A stretch of 51,423 bases of DNA from Treponema sp. (lineage in GTDB: Bacteria > Spirochaetota > Spirochaetia > Treponematales > Treponemataceae): NCBI GenBank assembly GCA_016290335.1, contig JAEETM010000019.1, positions 1 to 51,423 on the forward strand. The letters run 5' to 3'. Of the stretch, positions 1 through 8,919 are shown in pieces (the stretch's first letter is position 1; each line of letters opens with the position of its first letter). Position numbers and translations under genes: made by a program. A model generated the notes under the pieces. The model was not told the DNA's origin. It ran no database searches and worked only from the letters and a program-made list of their open reading frames with translations.

Positions 1-2
1 CT

Positions 3-1904
3 GATGAAAATGTTTTCAAGCTGAATATGTCTACGACCTGTAATCTGAATTGTGACTATTGTTTCAGGGATAAGAAAAGTCATATCCAGACGGATGTCGC
101 AAAGGCCAGGAAGATTATTGATTACATTGTGGATGTGTATTCACCGCATGTCTGGATGTATTCCTTCTCGGTTAATTTGACGTCGGAATCTTTGGTGGAG
201 CTTAACAAGATTAGAGAAATTAAGCGTTACATTGATGAACGGACTTCTCCGACTTACACGGTTAAAGATTTTAAAGATCTGACTGATGCAAGAAATCATC
301 TGGCGTGTTTTCCAAAATCTCTTGTGAAGAATCCTGAAGATTATAAGGATGTTGAATCTGTTGTGGAGTTGCTTAATTCAATTTTGAGTATGAAAAATAT
401 GGTCAGCTTTTTTCCTCTGCCTGATGGTATGAGTCTACCGGCCTGGGAAGCTGAGCGTTTCAGAAACTTGAAGAATCTGAGTGGCTATTCCTTGATGGAG
501 TTTAATCTCCGGTTTCTGGAATGTCTTTTCCCCGAAACATTTTTGCGAAAACCGCATTATGCGTTTTATATATGTACAAATGGAACAGTCTACAATGATG
601 ATGTTGTTGATTTTTTCCGAGAGATTAAGCTTGATACGATTTGTATCAGTCTTGATGGTCCATCTGGCGTTCATAACCGTCACAGATTCTTTAACGATAA
701 TTCTGCATCGCATGAACTTATCCTGGAGAATATAAGAAAGTTTAAGGCTGCCGGGTTGAAGGTTTCGGTTTCTGCTGTTCTTACATCAGATTATCCTTTT
801 CCCCTGCAACTGGCCGAATACTTTAAGGAATTGAAGGTCGATTCTATGGATTTCAATGCTGTACGAGCCGGATCAAGAGCCAGCTTTGATGAGAACTCCA
901 TCGACAAATTGATTCAGGGATACAAAGAACTGTTTGAGCGTATTTATTGCGATGTGCTTAATAGTGATTATTCTTTGATTGATTTGCTGAAGGATGATGC
1001 TGTCTTTGCGGGTACCAAATTGTTGATTGGAAAAAACAGGATTGTGAAAAGGTGCAAATGGAACGAGGACACGATTTTCGATAGTGATGGAGACATTTAT
1101 CCCTGCGATTATTTTATTGGCAACAGAAAGTATTTGCGTGGAAACATTTCTTCTCCAGAAGTGAAGGATGTTTGCAACGGAAAACTTTTTGTAGATGAAA
1201 GAGGAAACTGTAAAGATTGCTGGTGTAAATATTTGTGCGGGGGTACTTGTTTCTTTAACTCATTGAAAAACATGGACGACATTTCGGTGCCTGATACCGT
1301 TGAGTGTAAATTGAATAAAGCTATGAAGGAGATGAGTGTTCAGTTTGTTCATAAGTTGATTGATTCTGGCCTTGATTTGTTTGAGTTTGCAAAGAGGATT
1401 GGTTTTGGAATTGATGAAAGCATTTTGTTTAATGAAAGTTATTTTGTGAAAAAAGGTATTGCATGCAGTGTTAAAGGAACATTAACAAAGATTGAACTTG
1501 AGTTGAATGGAATTATGGAATGGCTTACGGAAAAGAATGTTAGCTTTGATAAACAGCTTTATATTTCGATATTGAATATTGAAGAAACCAGAAGCAACAA
1601 GCTTCTTGATGCAATTGCAATTATTCCTATTGATTATAAAGCTCAGATTAAAAAACTGCCGGACTTTTTCAGTGAGAATTGTAAGTTAGTTGAAAATAAC
1701 AGTTTTGGAAGAGTAATTTCTTCTAAAACTTTATCTAAGGACAATTATGTTGATAAAACAAAAGAGCATATTCATCAGGTAATTGAAAGTTTCAGGATTC
1801 CTGTGCAGGGTTATTATTGGTACAAGGGTACGTTACAGGCTTTTTTAGGATACAGGAATGAAGAGATTAGTGTATTTATGCAAAGGGCTGAAGGTGTGTA
1901 TTAG
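3..1904 (+). CDS. Radical SAM/SPASM peptide maturase (5' end outside the window)
   Basis: Predicted to install a radical-derived modification on the leader-bearing precursors encoded just downstream. The reading frame is open to the left edge and the first ATG (27) has no ribosome site, so the true start lies upstream. Numbering from that ATG, Cys5, Cys9 and Cys12 form the CxxxCxxC site for the SAM-binding 4Fe-4S cluster. TNG (about 184-186) and SLDGP (about 210-214) are typical of the radical SAM barrel. Cys343, Cys360, Cys395, Cys398, Cys404 and Cys408 match the SPASM auxiliary-cluster region (CxxCxCxxxCGGTC). The usual GGEP motif is missing; the equivalent place near residues 47-56 reads more like NLTSESL. 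About 120 extra residues precede the TNG strand. The last 200 residues are not recognised. The maturase family is clear; the chemistry is unknown. Confidence 0.88.
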   Translation, partial: DENVFKLNMSTTCNLNCDYCFRDKKSHIQTDVAKARKIIDYIVDVYSPHVWMYSFSVNLTSESLVELNKIREIKRYIDERTSPTYTVKDFKDLTDARNHLACFPKSLVKNPEDYKDVESVVELLNSILSMKNMVSFFPLPDGMSLPAWEAERFRNLKNLSGYSLMEFNLRFLECLFPETFLRKPHYAFYICTNGTVYNDDVVDFFREIKLDTICISLDGPSGVHNRHRFFNDNSASHELILENIRKFKAAGLKVSVSAVLTSDYPFPLQLAEYFKELKVDSMDFNAVRAGSRASFDENSIDKLIQGYKELFERIYCDVLNSDYSLIDLLKDDAVFAGTKLLIGKNRIVKRCKWNEDTIFDSDGDIYPCDYFIGNRKYLRGNISSPEVKDVCNGKLFVDERGNCKDCWCKYLCGGTCFFNSLKNMDDISVPDTVECKLNKAMKEMSVQFVHKLIDSGLDLFEFAKRIGFGIDESILFNESYFVKKGIACSVKGTLTKIELELNGIMEWLTEKNVSFDKQLYISILNIEETRSNKLLDAIAIIPIDYKAQIKKLPDFFSENCKLVENNSFGRVISSKTLSKDNYVDKTKEHIHQVIESFRIPVQGYYWYKGTLQAFLGYRNEEISVFMQRAEGVY

Positions 1905-2040
1905 CGAAAACTAACTTGGACGCTATAGCAGCAGGTTATCAATTAAAACCTATGTGGTTTGGGGACAGTTTATTGAGAGTAAAACACTGGGAGAGTTTAT
2001 CTAAAACAAAAAATCTAATAAAAACAAAGTGGAGGGAAAT

Positions 2041-2892
2041 ATGAGTTTTTTATTAGGAGATTTTAAAGAGCTGAATTATAATGAATTGGTAGAGATTAAT
2101 GGCGGATGTGCTGGTACTGTCAGCAAAGTGACCCCTACTGGTATCAAAACTATTATCGACAGAATTATCAAAGGAGATGATAGTAGTCCAAAGGGAGTAC
2201 CTAATCCTGGAAAAGGAGCTGAAGGTATAACTGTCTATACAAACAGTACCAGCAGCGGAACTTGTGGCGGAACATCTGATTCAAAAACAAGTGTATCTTC
2301 TGGTTCAAATATGAATCCAAATAATGATAAAGAGCTTAACACATTTGTGCCAAGTACTACTAACGGTTGTTCAGGATCTTATGTTTCTTATCATTCTCAG
2401 CTTATGTTCACAGATAAAAACATGAAAGATGGATCTACATTTGCAAAAACTGCGTGTGGAACAACCTCTATCGTAAATGAGATTTCAGAGCAGTACACAA
2501 AAGAAACAGGAAAAACATTAACTGATGCACAAGTAATTACTGCTGTGAAAAAAGCTGTTGAAGCCGGAAAAATTGATGGAACAGATGCGTTTGTAAATGA
2601 TTGGGGCGAAGCTGCTGATGCAATAGGAAAAGCACTTGGAATGAAGGGAACCTGGAGCTATACAACGGATGCGTCAAAAGCTACCTCAACAATTATTTCT
2701 ATCGATACTGCAAAAGATAATTATGATGGCTATCATAATCATTTTGTAAATGATATTGGTAATGGTAAATATTATGATCCATACACAAACGAAATTGGAA
2801 ACATAAATGATTTAACCCTTACATCAAAATGGACTGATAAACAGGGAATAAAATCTGCTTATCGTTATTTGACATACAGCACTACAAAATAA
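2041..2892 (+). CDS. Double-glycine-leader precursor with C39/papain-like domain as cargo
   Basis: Residues 1-22 are a C39-type leader ending in INGG, with cleavage predicted before Cys23. ATG 2041 is chosen because GGAGGG lies just before it; an in-frame GTG at 2029 lies upstream of that ribosome site. Residues 23-125 are a Gly/Ser/Thr/Pro-rich linker. Residues 126-283 look like a folded domain: Cys139 in ACGTTS at a helix start, His232/His234 in HNHF, and Asp246 in YYDPY. This order and spacing resemble the Cys-His-Asp triad of C39-like and papain-fold peptidases. The protein may therefore be an exported peptidase, or a catalytically altered relative, rather than a small peptide. The leader call is strong; the peptidase call rests on three motifs. 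Confidence 0.8.
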   Translation: MSFLLGDFKELNYNELVEINGGCAGTVSKVTPTGIKTIIDRIIKGDDSSPKGVPNPGKGAEGITVYTNSTSSGTCGGTSDSKTSVSSGSNMNPNNDKELNTFVPSTTNGCSGSYVSYHSQLMFTDKNMKDGSTFAKTACGTTSIVNEISEQYTKETGKTLTDAQVITAVKKAVEAGKIDGTDAFVNDWGEAADAIGKALGMKGTWSYTTDASKATSTIISIDTAKDNYDGYHNHFVNDIGNGKYYDPYTNEIGNINDLTLTSKWTDKQGIKSAYRYLTYSTTK

Positions 2893-2903
2893 GGAGTAAT
2901 AAA

Positions 2904-3632
2904 ATGAAAAAAAGGTCTGTTATTTTTTTGCTGTCTTTTGTTCTGCTTGCTGGAAAAGTATTTTGTTTTGAATTAAAACAAACACCAAAAATTGAAATGT
3001 TTACACAATTCGAAACAAACAAGGATTTGTACATCATTTATCACAATGCTTATGTTGCTGAAGATGAAGAAATCATGAAAAAAGCCTGCGATGAAGGAAA
3101 GCTTGTACTTTTTGTCAGCATGAAATCTTTTGATGAATTTTTCTATGATGAGAAAAAAAGCCTTGGTTATCATTGCCCTTTTTATAAAGTTGAAAAACCT
3201 GATTTAAAAAAAGTCTTTGAATGTTACAGACAGGATAAACGAGATGAATTAGGTGGGACTGTAGACTTTACAAAAAGAAAAATAATTGAAAAAAAGTCTT
3301 GTATGATTGAGCAAATCTTTTCTTCAAGAAACTATCATTATGAAACAAACCTTATCGGTGGATATTCAATGGATGTTATTTCCAGAGACGGTAATGTTTA
3401 TCATTACTGGCTGGCAGATCCTTGCTCATACATCAATGATGATAAATTGTGTAAGCAGATGCCTGACTATTTTGTGTATGAAGAACGCGGAAAAATAACA
3501 ACCTATTACTGGAAATCCTACGAAGAAACCGACCGCTTTTATGATGATATGGTTACAAAGAAAAAATCTTTACCGGCTTATGTCATTAAGTTTCAGGAAA
3601 CGTGGGAAAGTATAGTTAATTCATTCGAGTAA
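2904..3632 (+). CDS. Secreted protein of unknown function coupled to the C39-like cargo gene
   Basis: I do not recognise the family. An N-terminal signal peptide (Lys/Arg start, hydrophobic residues 6-18, likely cleavage near residue 22) sends the 242-residue product to the periplasm or envelope by the general secretory route, not the dedicated exporter. Its AAGGAG ribosome site overlaps the stop codon of the preceding precursor gene, so the two are tightly coupled. That arrangement suits a protective inhibitor, chaperone or partner of the exported protein. A stretch around residues 132-180 (Cys, then HYW, then ADP) faintly recalls a C39-like triad, but this is too weak to call. Immunity protein is a guess from context only. 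Confidence 0.7.
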   Translation: MKKRSVIFLLSFVLLAGKVFCFELKQTPKIEMFTQFETNKDLYIIYHNAYVAEDEEIMKKACDEGKLVLFVSMKSFDEFFYDEKKSLGYHCPFYKVEKPDLKKVFECYRQDKRDELGGTVDFTKRKIIEKKSCMIEQIFSSRNYHYETNLIGGYSMDVISRDGNVYHYWLADPCSYINDDKLCKQMPDYFVYEERGKITTYYWKSYEETDRFYDDMVTKKKSLPAYVIKFQETWESIVNSFE

Positions 3633-3710
3633 ACTCAATTTTTTAGTCACGTATTTTTATTCAAATTATTATCAACTCAAAAAAAGACAAAAAAACACAA
3701 GGAGGGAAGT

Positions 3711-4040
3711 ATGAGTTTTTTATTGTCTAATTGTAAAGAATTAGGATTTGATGGTTTAGTTGCCGTAAATGGCGGTTGTAATCGAGTTAATATTACTGGA
3801 CGCGAGGGCATTGGATATCCTGGTATATCAGGTCGATGTACAGGTATCACAAATCCACCACCATATACCAGACCGACATCTAGTGGTAGTGGAGGCATTC
3901 CTGTAACAACAGCATATAATCCACAGAAACCAACAACCACAGCGTATCCAACAAATGTTGTATCAAGTCCAATTTCTCTTGGTGATGGATATGGCGCAGA
4001 CAAAAGAGGTTATTGGGCAACTCTTGAACCAACAAAATAA
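3711..4040 (+). CDS. Double-glycine-leader precursor peptide, Gly/Thr/Pro/Tyr-rich core
   Basis: A 109-residue precursor. Residues 1-22 match the leader of the precursor at 2041 in length and pattern (MSFLL, KEL, LV, NGG), and Cys23 again follows the double glycine. The 87-residue core is low in complexity: Gly, Thr, Pro, Ser and Tyr dominate, with two TTAY/TTTAYP-like repeats near residues 64-80 and only two cysteines in the core. This is what one expects of a ribosomally made, post-translationally modified product rather than a globular enzyme. The strong GGAGGG site at 3701-3706 fixes the start. The transporter gene begins 37 bases downstream. Which residues are modified cannot be read from the sequence. 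Confidence 0.82.
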   Translation: MSFLLSNCKELGFDGLVAVNGGCNRVNITGREGIGYPGISGRCTGITNPPPYTRPTSSGSGGIPVTTAYNPQKPTTTAYPTNVVSSPISLGDGYGADKRGYWATLEPTK

Positions 4041-4077
4041 AGCTGTAATGTAATCTGACTAATTCCGGAGAGAGTTT

Positions 4078-6237
4078 ATGCATTTGAGAATTCAATTACA
4101 ACATGATGAATCGGACTGTGCAGCTGCATGTCTTTCGATGATTCTTAAATATTATGGAAAAGCTGTAAGCATTCGAAAACTTCGTATTGCAGCAGGAACT
4201 GATACACAGGGAACTTCCGGTTATGGAATAAAAGCTTGTGCAGAACAATATGGGCTTTCGTGCAAAGGTTTTACAGACCCTGAAAAAAAGTCCTTAAAAA
4301 ACATTCCTTTTCCGGCAATCTTCCATATGCGCAAAGAATCTATAGAACATTATGTTGTAGTTGATTCCATAAAGAATGGTAAAGTCAGGATTTTTGATCC
4401 GGCAGACGGTATTGATAAAATGCCTCTGTCGGATTTTGAAAACTGGTGGTCTGGAGTTTTTTTTCTGCTTTGTCCTTGTGATAATTTTGAAAAAGAAAAG
4501 GAAGATAAAACTCCAATCGTCAGATTTTTTTCTCTGTTAAAACCACATACACTATTGCTTTCAAAAATAATCGTATCAAGTATTATTCTGACTGTTTTTG
4601 GAGTGCTTATATCATTCTACTTTAGATTTCTGATTGATGAAGTTTTGTACTCTGAAGTAAAAGCGACTCTGGATATCTGTTCAATCTGTTATCTACTTGT
4701 ACTGATATTTCAGGGAATACTTTCATTTTGCAGAAATCAGATAACACTTTATCTTGGTACAAAAATCGATGCCGTTCTTGTGAGTGATTTTTTCTATCAC
4801 CTTTTGAGACTGCCGCTGTCTTTTTTTACATCAAGAAAAACCGGCGAAATCCTTTCGAGAATAAGAGATACCGAGACTATAAGAAACACAATTTCCTCTA
4901 CTACAGTTTCTGTAATGATGGATTCAATTATGATTGTTCTTGGTAGTATCTTCCTGTTTAAGATGGGCTCGTCTCTGCTGTTTATTTCGATGATTCCGAT
5001 TTTTATTTCTTCGATTATTGTCTGGGTTATAGCCAAGCCTTTTAAGAGATTGATTAAAAATCGTGCGATTGCCGAAGCTGATAAAAATGCTTCTATGTAT
5101 GAAACGATAAATGGTATTGCTACTATTAAAGCTTTATCTACAGAGAAAAACGCATTCAGACGGAATGAAGCAAGAATTGTAGAAGCGATAAGAAGGTGTG
5201 TCCGCCTGGAAACTTTTGCGAACATTAATAGTTCTGTTCAAGGCTTTATTTCAAGTTGCGGAACTTTACTTGTTTACTGGATTGGAAGCTATAAGATTTT
5301 TTCTGGAGAAATCTCTCTGGGCCAATTGATTTCTTTTATCACTTTATCTGGATTTTTTCTTGGACCTCTCAGCCGTTTGCTTACAATGCAGCCTAATCTG
5401 CAGGAAGCATTTGTTGCAGCAGAACGTTTGTCTGACATAATGGACATTGCCGAAGAAACAAAAGATGAAGCGGATTTTGAAGGCATTGATTCTTTTAAAG
5501 ATGAACTTGTGTTTAAGAATGTTGCTTTTGCTTATGGAACACGCGGGAGGGCTGTTCAGAACATCGGGTTTAAAATTAAAAAAGGAGAAAAGATTGCTTT
5601 CGTTGGGAAATCTGGTTCCGGGAAATCAACTTTGCTGAAGCTTCTTATGAAGTTTTACAAATGCGAAGAAGGAAACATTCTTATTGATGGAAAAGATATA
5701 AGTAATTTGAAAGTTGAAGAATACAGAAGCCTGATTGGTTATGTACCGCAGGAAAGCTTATTGTTTAGTGGGACTATTGCAGAAAACATTGCGTGGGGTA
5801 TGGATTCGGTTACAAATGAGATGATTATTGCGGCTGCAAAAGCTGCGCAGGCTTATGATTTTATTATGGCTTTGCCTGATAATTTCAGGACTGTTGTTGG
5901 AGAACATGGTGCCACTTTGTCGGGAGGAGAAAGGCAACGGATTGCTCTGGCCAGAATCTTAATGAGAAATCCTGGAATTATTATTCTGGATGAGGCTACT
6001 GCCAGTCTGGACAGCATTTCGGAAAAAGCAATTATGGACACTGTTAATTGTTTTACAGACAGGACGATTATTATGGTTGCTCACAGATTGTCTACCGTTT
6101 GCAATTGCGACAAGATTTTTGTTATGGACAAAGGAAGAATTGTAGAAAGCGGAAATCATAATGATTTACTTGCGAAGAATGGTATGTACAAAGAATTATG
6201 GAGGGCGCAGTATGAAGCGAAAACAACTTGTGCTTGA
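4078..6237 (+). CDS. Peptidase-containing ABC exporter (C39 domain, membrane domain, ATPase)
   Basis: This protein would cut leaders after GG and pump the cargo across the inner membrane. The N-terminal C39 peptidase shows Gln8 (oxyanion hole), Cys14 in SDCAAACL, His91 in EHYVVVD and Asp107 in FDPADG, so the triad is complete. Residues 150-440 hold about six membrane segments. The ATPase has Walker A GKSGSGKST, signature LSGGERQRIA, Walker B IIILDEATASLD and the H-loop AHRLST. The 719-residue length is normal for bacteriocin and RiPP exporters. The 3' end overlaps the adaptor gene by 26 bases. The two upstream precursors are the obvious substrates. Confidence 0.95.
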   Translation: MHLRIQLQHDESDCAAACLSMILKYYGKAVSIRKLRIAAGTDTQGTSGYGIKACAEQYGLSCKGFTDPEKKSLKNIPFPAIFHMRKESIEHYVVVDSIKNGKVRIFDPADGIDKMPLSDFENWWSGVFFLLCPCDNFEKEKEDKTPIVRFFSLLKPHTLLLSKIIVSSIILTVFGVLISFYFRFLIDEVLYSEVKATLDICSICYLLVLIFQGILSFCRNQITLYLGTKIDAVLVSDFFYHLLRLPLSFFTSRKTGEILSRIRDTETIRNTISSTTVSVMMDSIMIVLGSIFLFKMGSSLLFISMIPIFISSIIVWVIAKPFKRLIKNRAIAEADKNASMYETINGIATIKALSTEKNAFRRNEARIVEAIRRCVRLETFANINSSVQGFISSCGTLLVYWIGSYKIFSGEISLGQLISFITLSGFFLGPLSRLLTMQPNLQEAFVAAERLSDIMDIAEETKDEADFEGIDSFKDELVFKNVAFAYGTRGRAVQNIGFKIKKGEKIAFVGKSGSGKSTLLKLLMKFYKCEEGNILIDGKDISNLKVEEYRSLIGYVPQESLLFSGTIAENIAWGMDSVTNEMIIAAAKAAQAYDFIMALPDNFRTVVGEHGATLSGGERQRIALARILMRNPGIIILDEATASLDSISEKAIMDTVNCFTDRTIIMVAHRLSTVCNCDKIFVMDKGRIVESGNHNDLLAKNGMYKELWRAQYEAKTTCA

Positions 6238-7390
6238 GCATAAAGACATGATGTATCATTCAAGAGAGCTTGTCCATCTTTATGTTCCCAGAGAAATAAA
6301 CCTTATGTTTTATACGATAGTTTCTCTTGTGGTTTGTTTGATTGCCTTGCTTTTGACATTAAAGATTAACGATGTAATAAAGGTTAACGGAATAGTAAGA
6401 ACGGAAACAAATAACTCCAGTGTGAACAATATTATTGCAGGGCAGATTGAAACTATTTTTTATAAGCCTGGTCAATTTGTAGAAAAAGGTGACGTGCTTT
6501 TTTCTTTGAAAAAAGATGTTTATCAGACTGTAATGAATGATCTGGAAAATGAGATTGCTGATACTAAAAAGGAATTGAATTGTACAGAGACTTTGATACA
6601 TTGTTCTGAAGATTGTTTAAAGAACCGTTCGACAAGGGCACTTGTTCCTGACAACACAGATACATTTGTTCGTTCACAACTTGAAGAATACTTTAATACT
6701 GTTGATTACATGCAGAAGCAGATTGCAATCTATGATTTTCATTATCAGAAGTTAAGAGACCAGCCTGAAATACTTTTTAATCAATATGAACTTGATGAAG
6801 CACTTCTTGAATTGAAGCTGAGTCAACAGGAGCTTGAAAGGTATAAGGCAAGTTTTTTGGCGGAAAACATACAGAAGCAAAAAGCTTTGGAATTGAATCT
6901 TGTAAAGCTGGAACAGGAATTAATCAGGACAAAAGAACAGTATTCTTTTATTGAGATTAAGGCTCCTATTTCTGGATTTGTACAGGAAGTATCATCATTG
7001 AATGTTGGAGATTATGTAGTGGAAAACCAGAATGTTCTGGTAATTGTTCCTGATGATACAAAAAATTTTAAGGTTGAACTGGATGTTCCTACAAAAGACA
7101 TTGGTGAAATTACTGCTGGAATGGAAGTTAAGTACCGGTTGTCGGCTTTTCCTTTTTTTGAATACCGTGGGGCTGAGGGTGTAATTGATTCCATTGATTC
7201 GGATGTTCGGCAGGGAAATAACGGACAACTGTTTTATCGGGTGTGTTCAGATATAGATAAGGTTTCTTTTAAAAACAAAAAAGGAATTGAGTATCCTCTC
7301 AGGGCGGGAATTGAAGTTAGTGCAAGAATCATTCTGGAGAAAATATCTGTGATACATTTTATTCTGAGGAAAATGGATTTTATACAATGA
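6212..7390 (+). CDS. HlyD-family periplasmic adaptor of the exporter
   Basis: A membrane-fusion protein linking the ABC exporter to the outer-membrane channel. ATG 6212 is preferred because GGAGGG lies seven bases upstream; it gives 392 residues. A single membrane anchor lies near residues 28-48. A lipoyl/barrel-like half follows (residues 60-100, GQIETIFYKPGQFVEKGDVLF), then a coiled coil (about 110-240), the second lipoyl half (about 245-280, APISGFVQEV) and a beta-barrel region. The gene starts inside the ABC gene, and its stop overlaps the ATG of the channel gene (ATGA). The three are clearly one unit, as in type I secretion systems. Confidence 0.92.
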   Translation: MKRKQLVLEHKDMMYHSRELVHLYVPREINLMFYTIVSLVVCLIALLLTLKINDVIKVNGIVRTETNNSSVNNIIAGQIETIFYKPGQFVEKGDVLFSLKKDVYQTVMNDLENEIADTKKELNCTETLIHCSEDCLKNRSTRALVPDNTDTFVRSQLEEYFNTVDYMQKQIAIYDFHYQKLRDQPEILFNQYELDEALLELKLSQQELERYKASFLAENIQKQKALELNLVKLEQELIRTKEQYSFIEIKAPISGFVQEVSSLNVGDYVVENQNVLVIVPDDTKNFKVELDVPTKDIGEITAGMEVKYRLSAFPFFEYRGAEGVIDSIDSDVRQGNNGQLFYRVCSDIDKVSFKNKKGIEYPLRAGIEVSARIILEKISVIHFILRKMDFIQ

Positions 7391-8841
7391 ACAATTCAAA
7401 TGTAAAACAATTGTTTTCAAAAAACTTATTCGTTGTGTTTCTCATTTTTCTGTTGGCGGAAGGGTTGATGGCAGAAGAATCTTTTTCAAAGGATACCGCC
7501 TTAGAGCAGCTTTGGAAACTGACCATCCAGAATAACATTGATATTCAGGCTGCCTCACGAAATCAGGAGCTTTCCGATTACGATTTCAATCACTATTGGC
7601 GGAAGTTCCTTCCATCCATTTCTGTTTCTTCTTCTTCAACTTTTTCCGACCCTTCTTCCGAAAGCTCCCAAATACCAGAATCCCTAACCTCCTCGGTTAC
7701 AATCTCAGAAAACCTCCCCGGTGGTCTTAGCCTTGCACTTTCCCCTAATGTAAATCTTTCACGAGAACTGACAGCCGGCAAACCAAAAATAATGGAAGAA
7801 ACAAAGCTTTCGGTTTCTGTATCTCAAAGGGTCCTGCCCTATTGGCTACAAAAAAAAAACAAAACAGGACGGAAAAGAATTGAAGACCCCGAGAAAACAA
7901 TGCAGGATATCAGCCAGAAGTTAGCTACTACTAATTCAAAAATTGTTCTTTTATCAACACTGGAAGAAATAACCGGTAAATATATTCAATACAGAATTAT
8001 TTGCAGAAACATCAATTCAGTAGAAAACAGAATTCAACTTACACAAAACATATTAGATGTTTTAAAACAATTATACCAGCAGGGAAAAATCTCTCTGTCA
8101 GATATTTTTTCCAAAGAAGAAGAGCTTTACAAATATATGAATGACCTGCAGTCATATAACAGTTCTAAAGAAAGCACACTGCTTGCCATAAACAAATGTC
8201 TTTCATCACAGAGTAAAAATACCCCAACCCAAATACTAGAGTTAGTGCTTCCTAACCATCCTCTCCCATCACAGGTTGAACCGATATTTTCTGTAAATCC
8301 GAATTATGAAAGCTTAAAGCTTCAGTCCCAGAATCTTGATGCAGGTTTTACTTTATCAAAGCAAAATGATTCTCCTATACTTTCTCTCAGCGGAAACATT
8401 CCCATTCACAACGGTTATGATGAATCTGATTTTATAGGAGCATACCAGAGCAGCAATGCAAAAAAGTGGTCCGTTTCTGTATCACTGAATCTTTCGCCAT
8501 TAACTTCTGAAGACACAAAACGAACTAAGTTAGAATACACTAACAACAAACTTACAAATAAAGAAAAGACAGAAAACCTTTTAAGTAGCATGTCTGCCGA
8601 AAAAGAAATGTTTGAAAAGCTTTTAGCTGATTCCGAGAACCAGCTTGAATTACTTCAAAAAAATCTTGAATACTATAAAAAATTATTGGCCGCCCAAAAG
8701 ACTCTGCTTAAAGACGGCCAAATAACAATATTAGAAATTACTCAAACTGAAGTAGAAATAGCATGCAAAACAAATGACATAACCAATTGCACAGATAACA
8801 TCTGGTACTATCAATGGATAATAAAAAATAAATCCTTTTAG
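7387..8841 (+). CDS. TolC-like outer-membrane channel of the exporter
   Basis: Outer-membrane efflux protein family, 484 residues. A signal peptide (residues 1-30, ending near MAEE) is followed by a head of about 45 residues (ALEQLWKLTIQNNIDIQAASRNQEL) typical of the repeated helical OEP domain. Ser-rich strand regions follow (about 75-130 and 325-380), then two long coiled-coil helical regions. The start codon overlaps the stop of the adaptor gene. With the ABC and HlyD genes it completes a three-part envelope-spanning exporter, which means the cargo is released outside the cell. Sequence identity in this family is low, so the call rests on pattern and context. Confidence 0.85.
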   Translation: MNNSNVKQLFSKNLFVVFLIFLLAEGLMAEESFSKDTALEQLWKLTIQNNIDIQAASRNQELSDYDFNHYWRKFLPSISVSSSSTFSDPSSESSQIPESLTSSVTISENLPGGLSLALSPNVNLSRELTAGKPKIMEETKLSVSVSQRVLPYWLQKKNKTGRKRIEDPEKTMQDISQKLATTNSKIVLLSTLEEITGKYIQYRIICRNINSVENRIQLTQNILDVLKQLYQQGKISLSDIFSKEEELYKYMNDLQSYNSSKESTLLAINKCLSSQSKNTPTQILELVLPNHPLPSQVEPIFSVNPNYESLKLQSQNLDAGFTLSKQNDSPILSLSGNIPIHNGYDESDFIGAYQSSNAKKWSVSVSLNLSPLTSEDTKRTKLEYTNNKLTNKEKTENLLSSMSAEKEMFEKLLADSENQLELLQKNLEYYKKLLAAQKTLLKDGQITILEITQTEVEIACKTNDITNCTDNIWYYQWIIKNKSF

Positions 8842-8846
8842 TGTCC

Positions 8847-8919
8847 CAAGTTTTGCGTAGCAAAACTTGAAGCGGACCATAAACAAATGTTCGCTTACCA
8901 ATCGATGTTCAGGTCCGCT
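8847..8919. repeat. Composite hairpin element, copy 1
   Basis: A perfect 10-bp stem (8847-8856 with 8860-8869, core AAGTTTTGC/GCAAAACTT, loop GTA) is followed directly by 8-bp inverted arms (8871-8878 AGCGGACC, 8912-8919 GGTCCGCT) around a 33-base loop. It starts 6 bases after the TolC-like stop, and its right arm overlaps the ftsK stop codon. Similar structures lie at 22936-23007 and 42585-42659. It may act as a terminator between the two converging genes, although it has no T-run. Confidence 0.75.

Noticed and set aside
3677..4003. Long minus-strand open frame opposite the second precursor
   Set aside because: It mirrors the low-complexity Pro/Gly core of the plus-strand gene, which has the leader, ribosome site and operon position.
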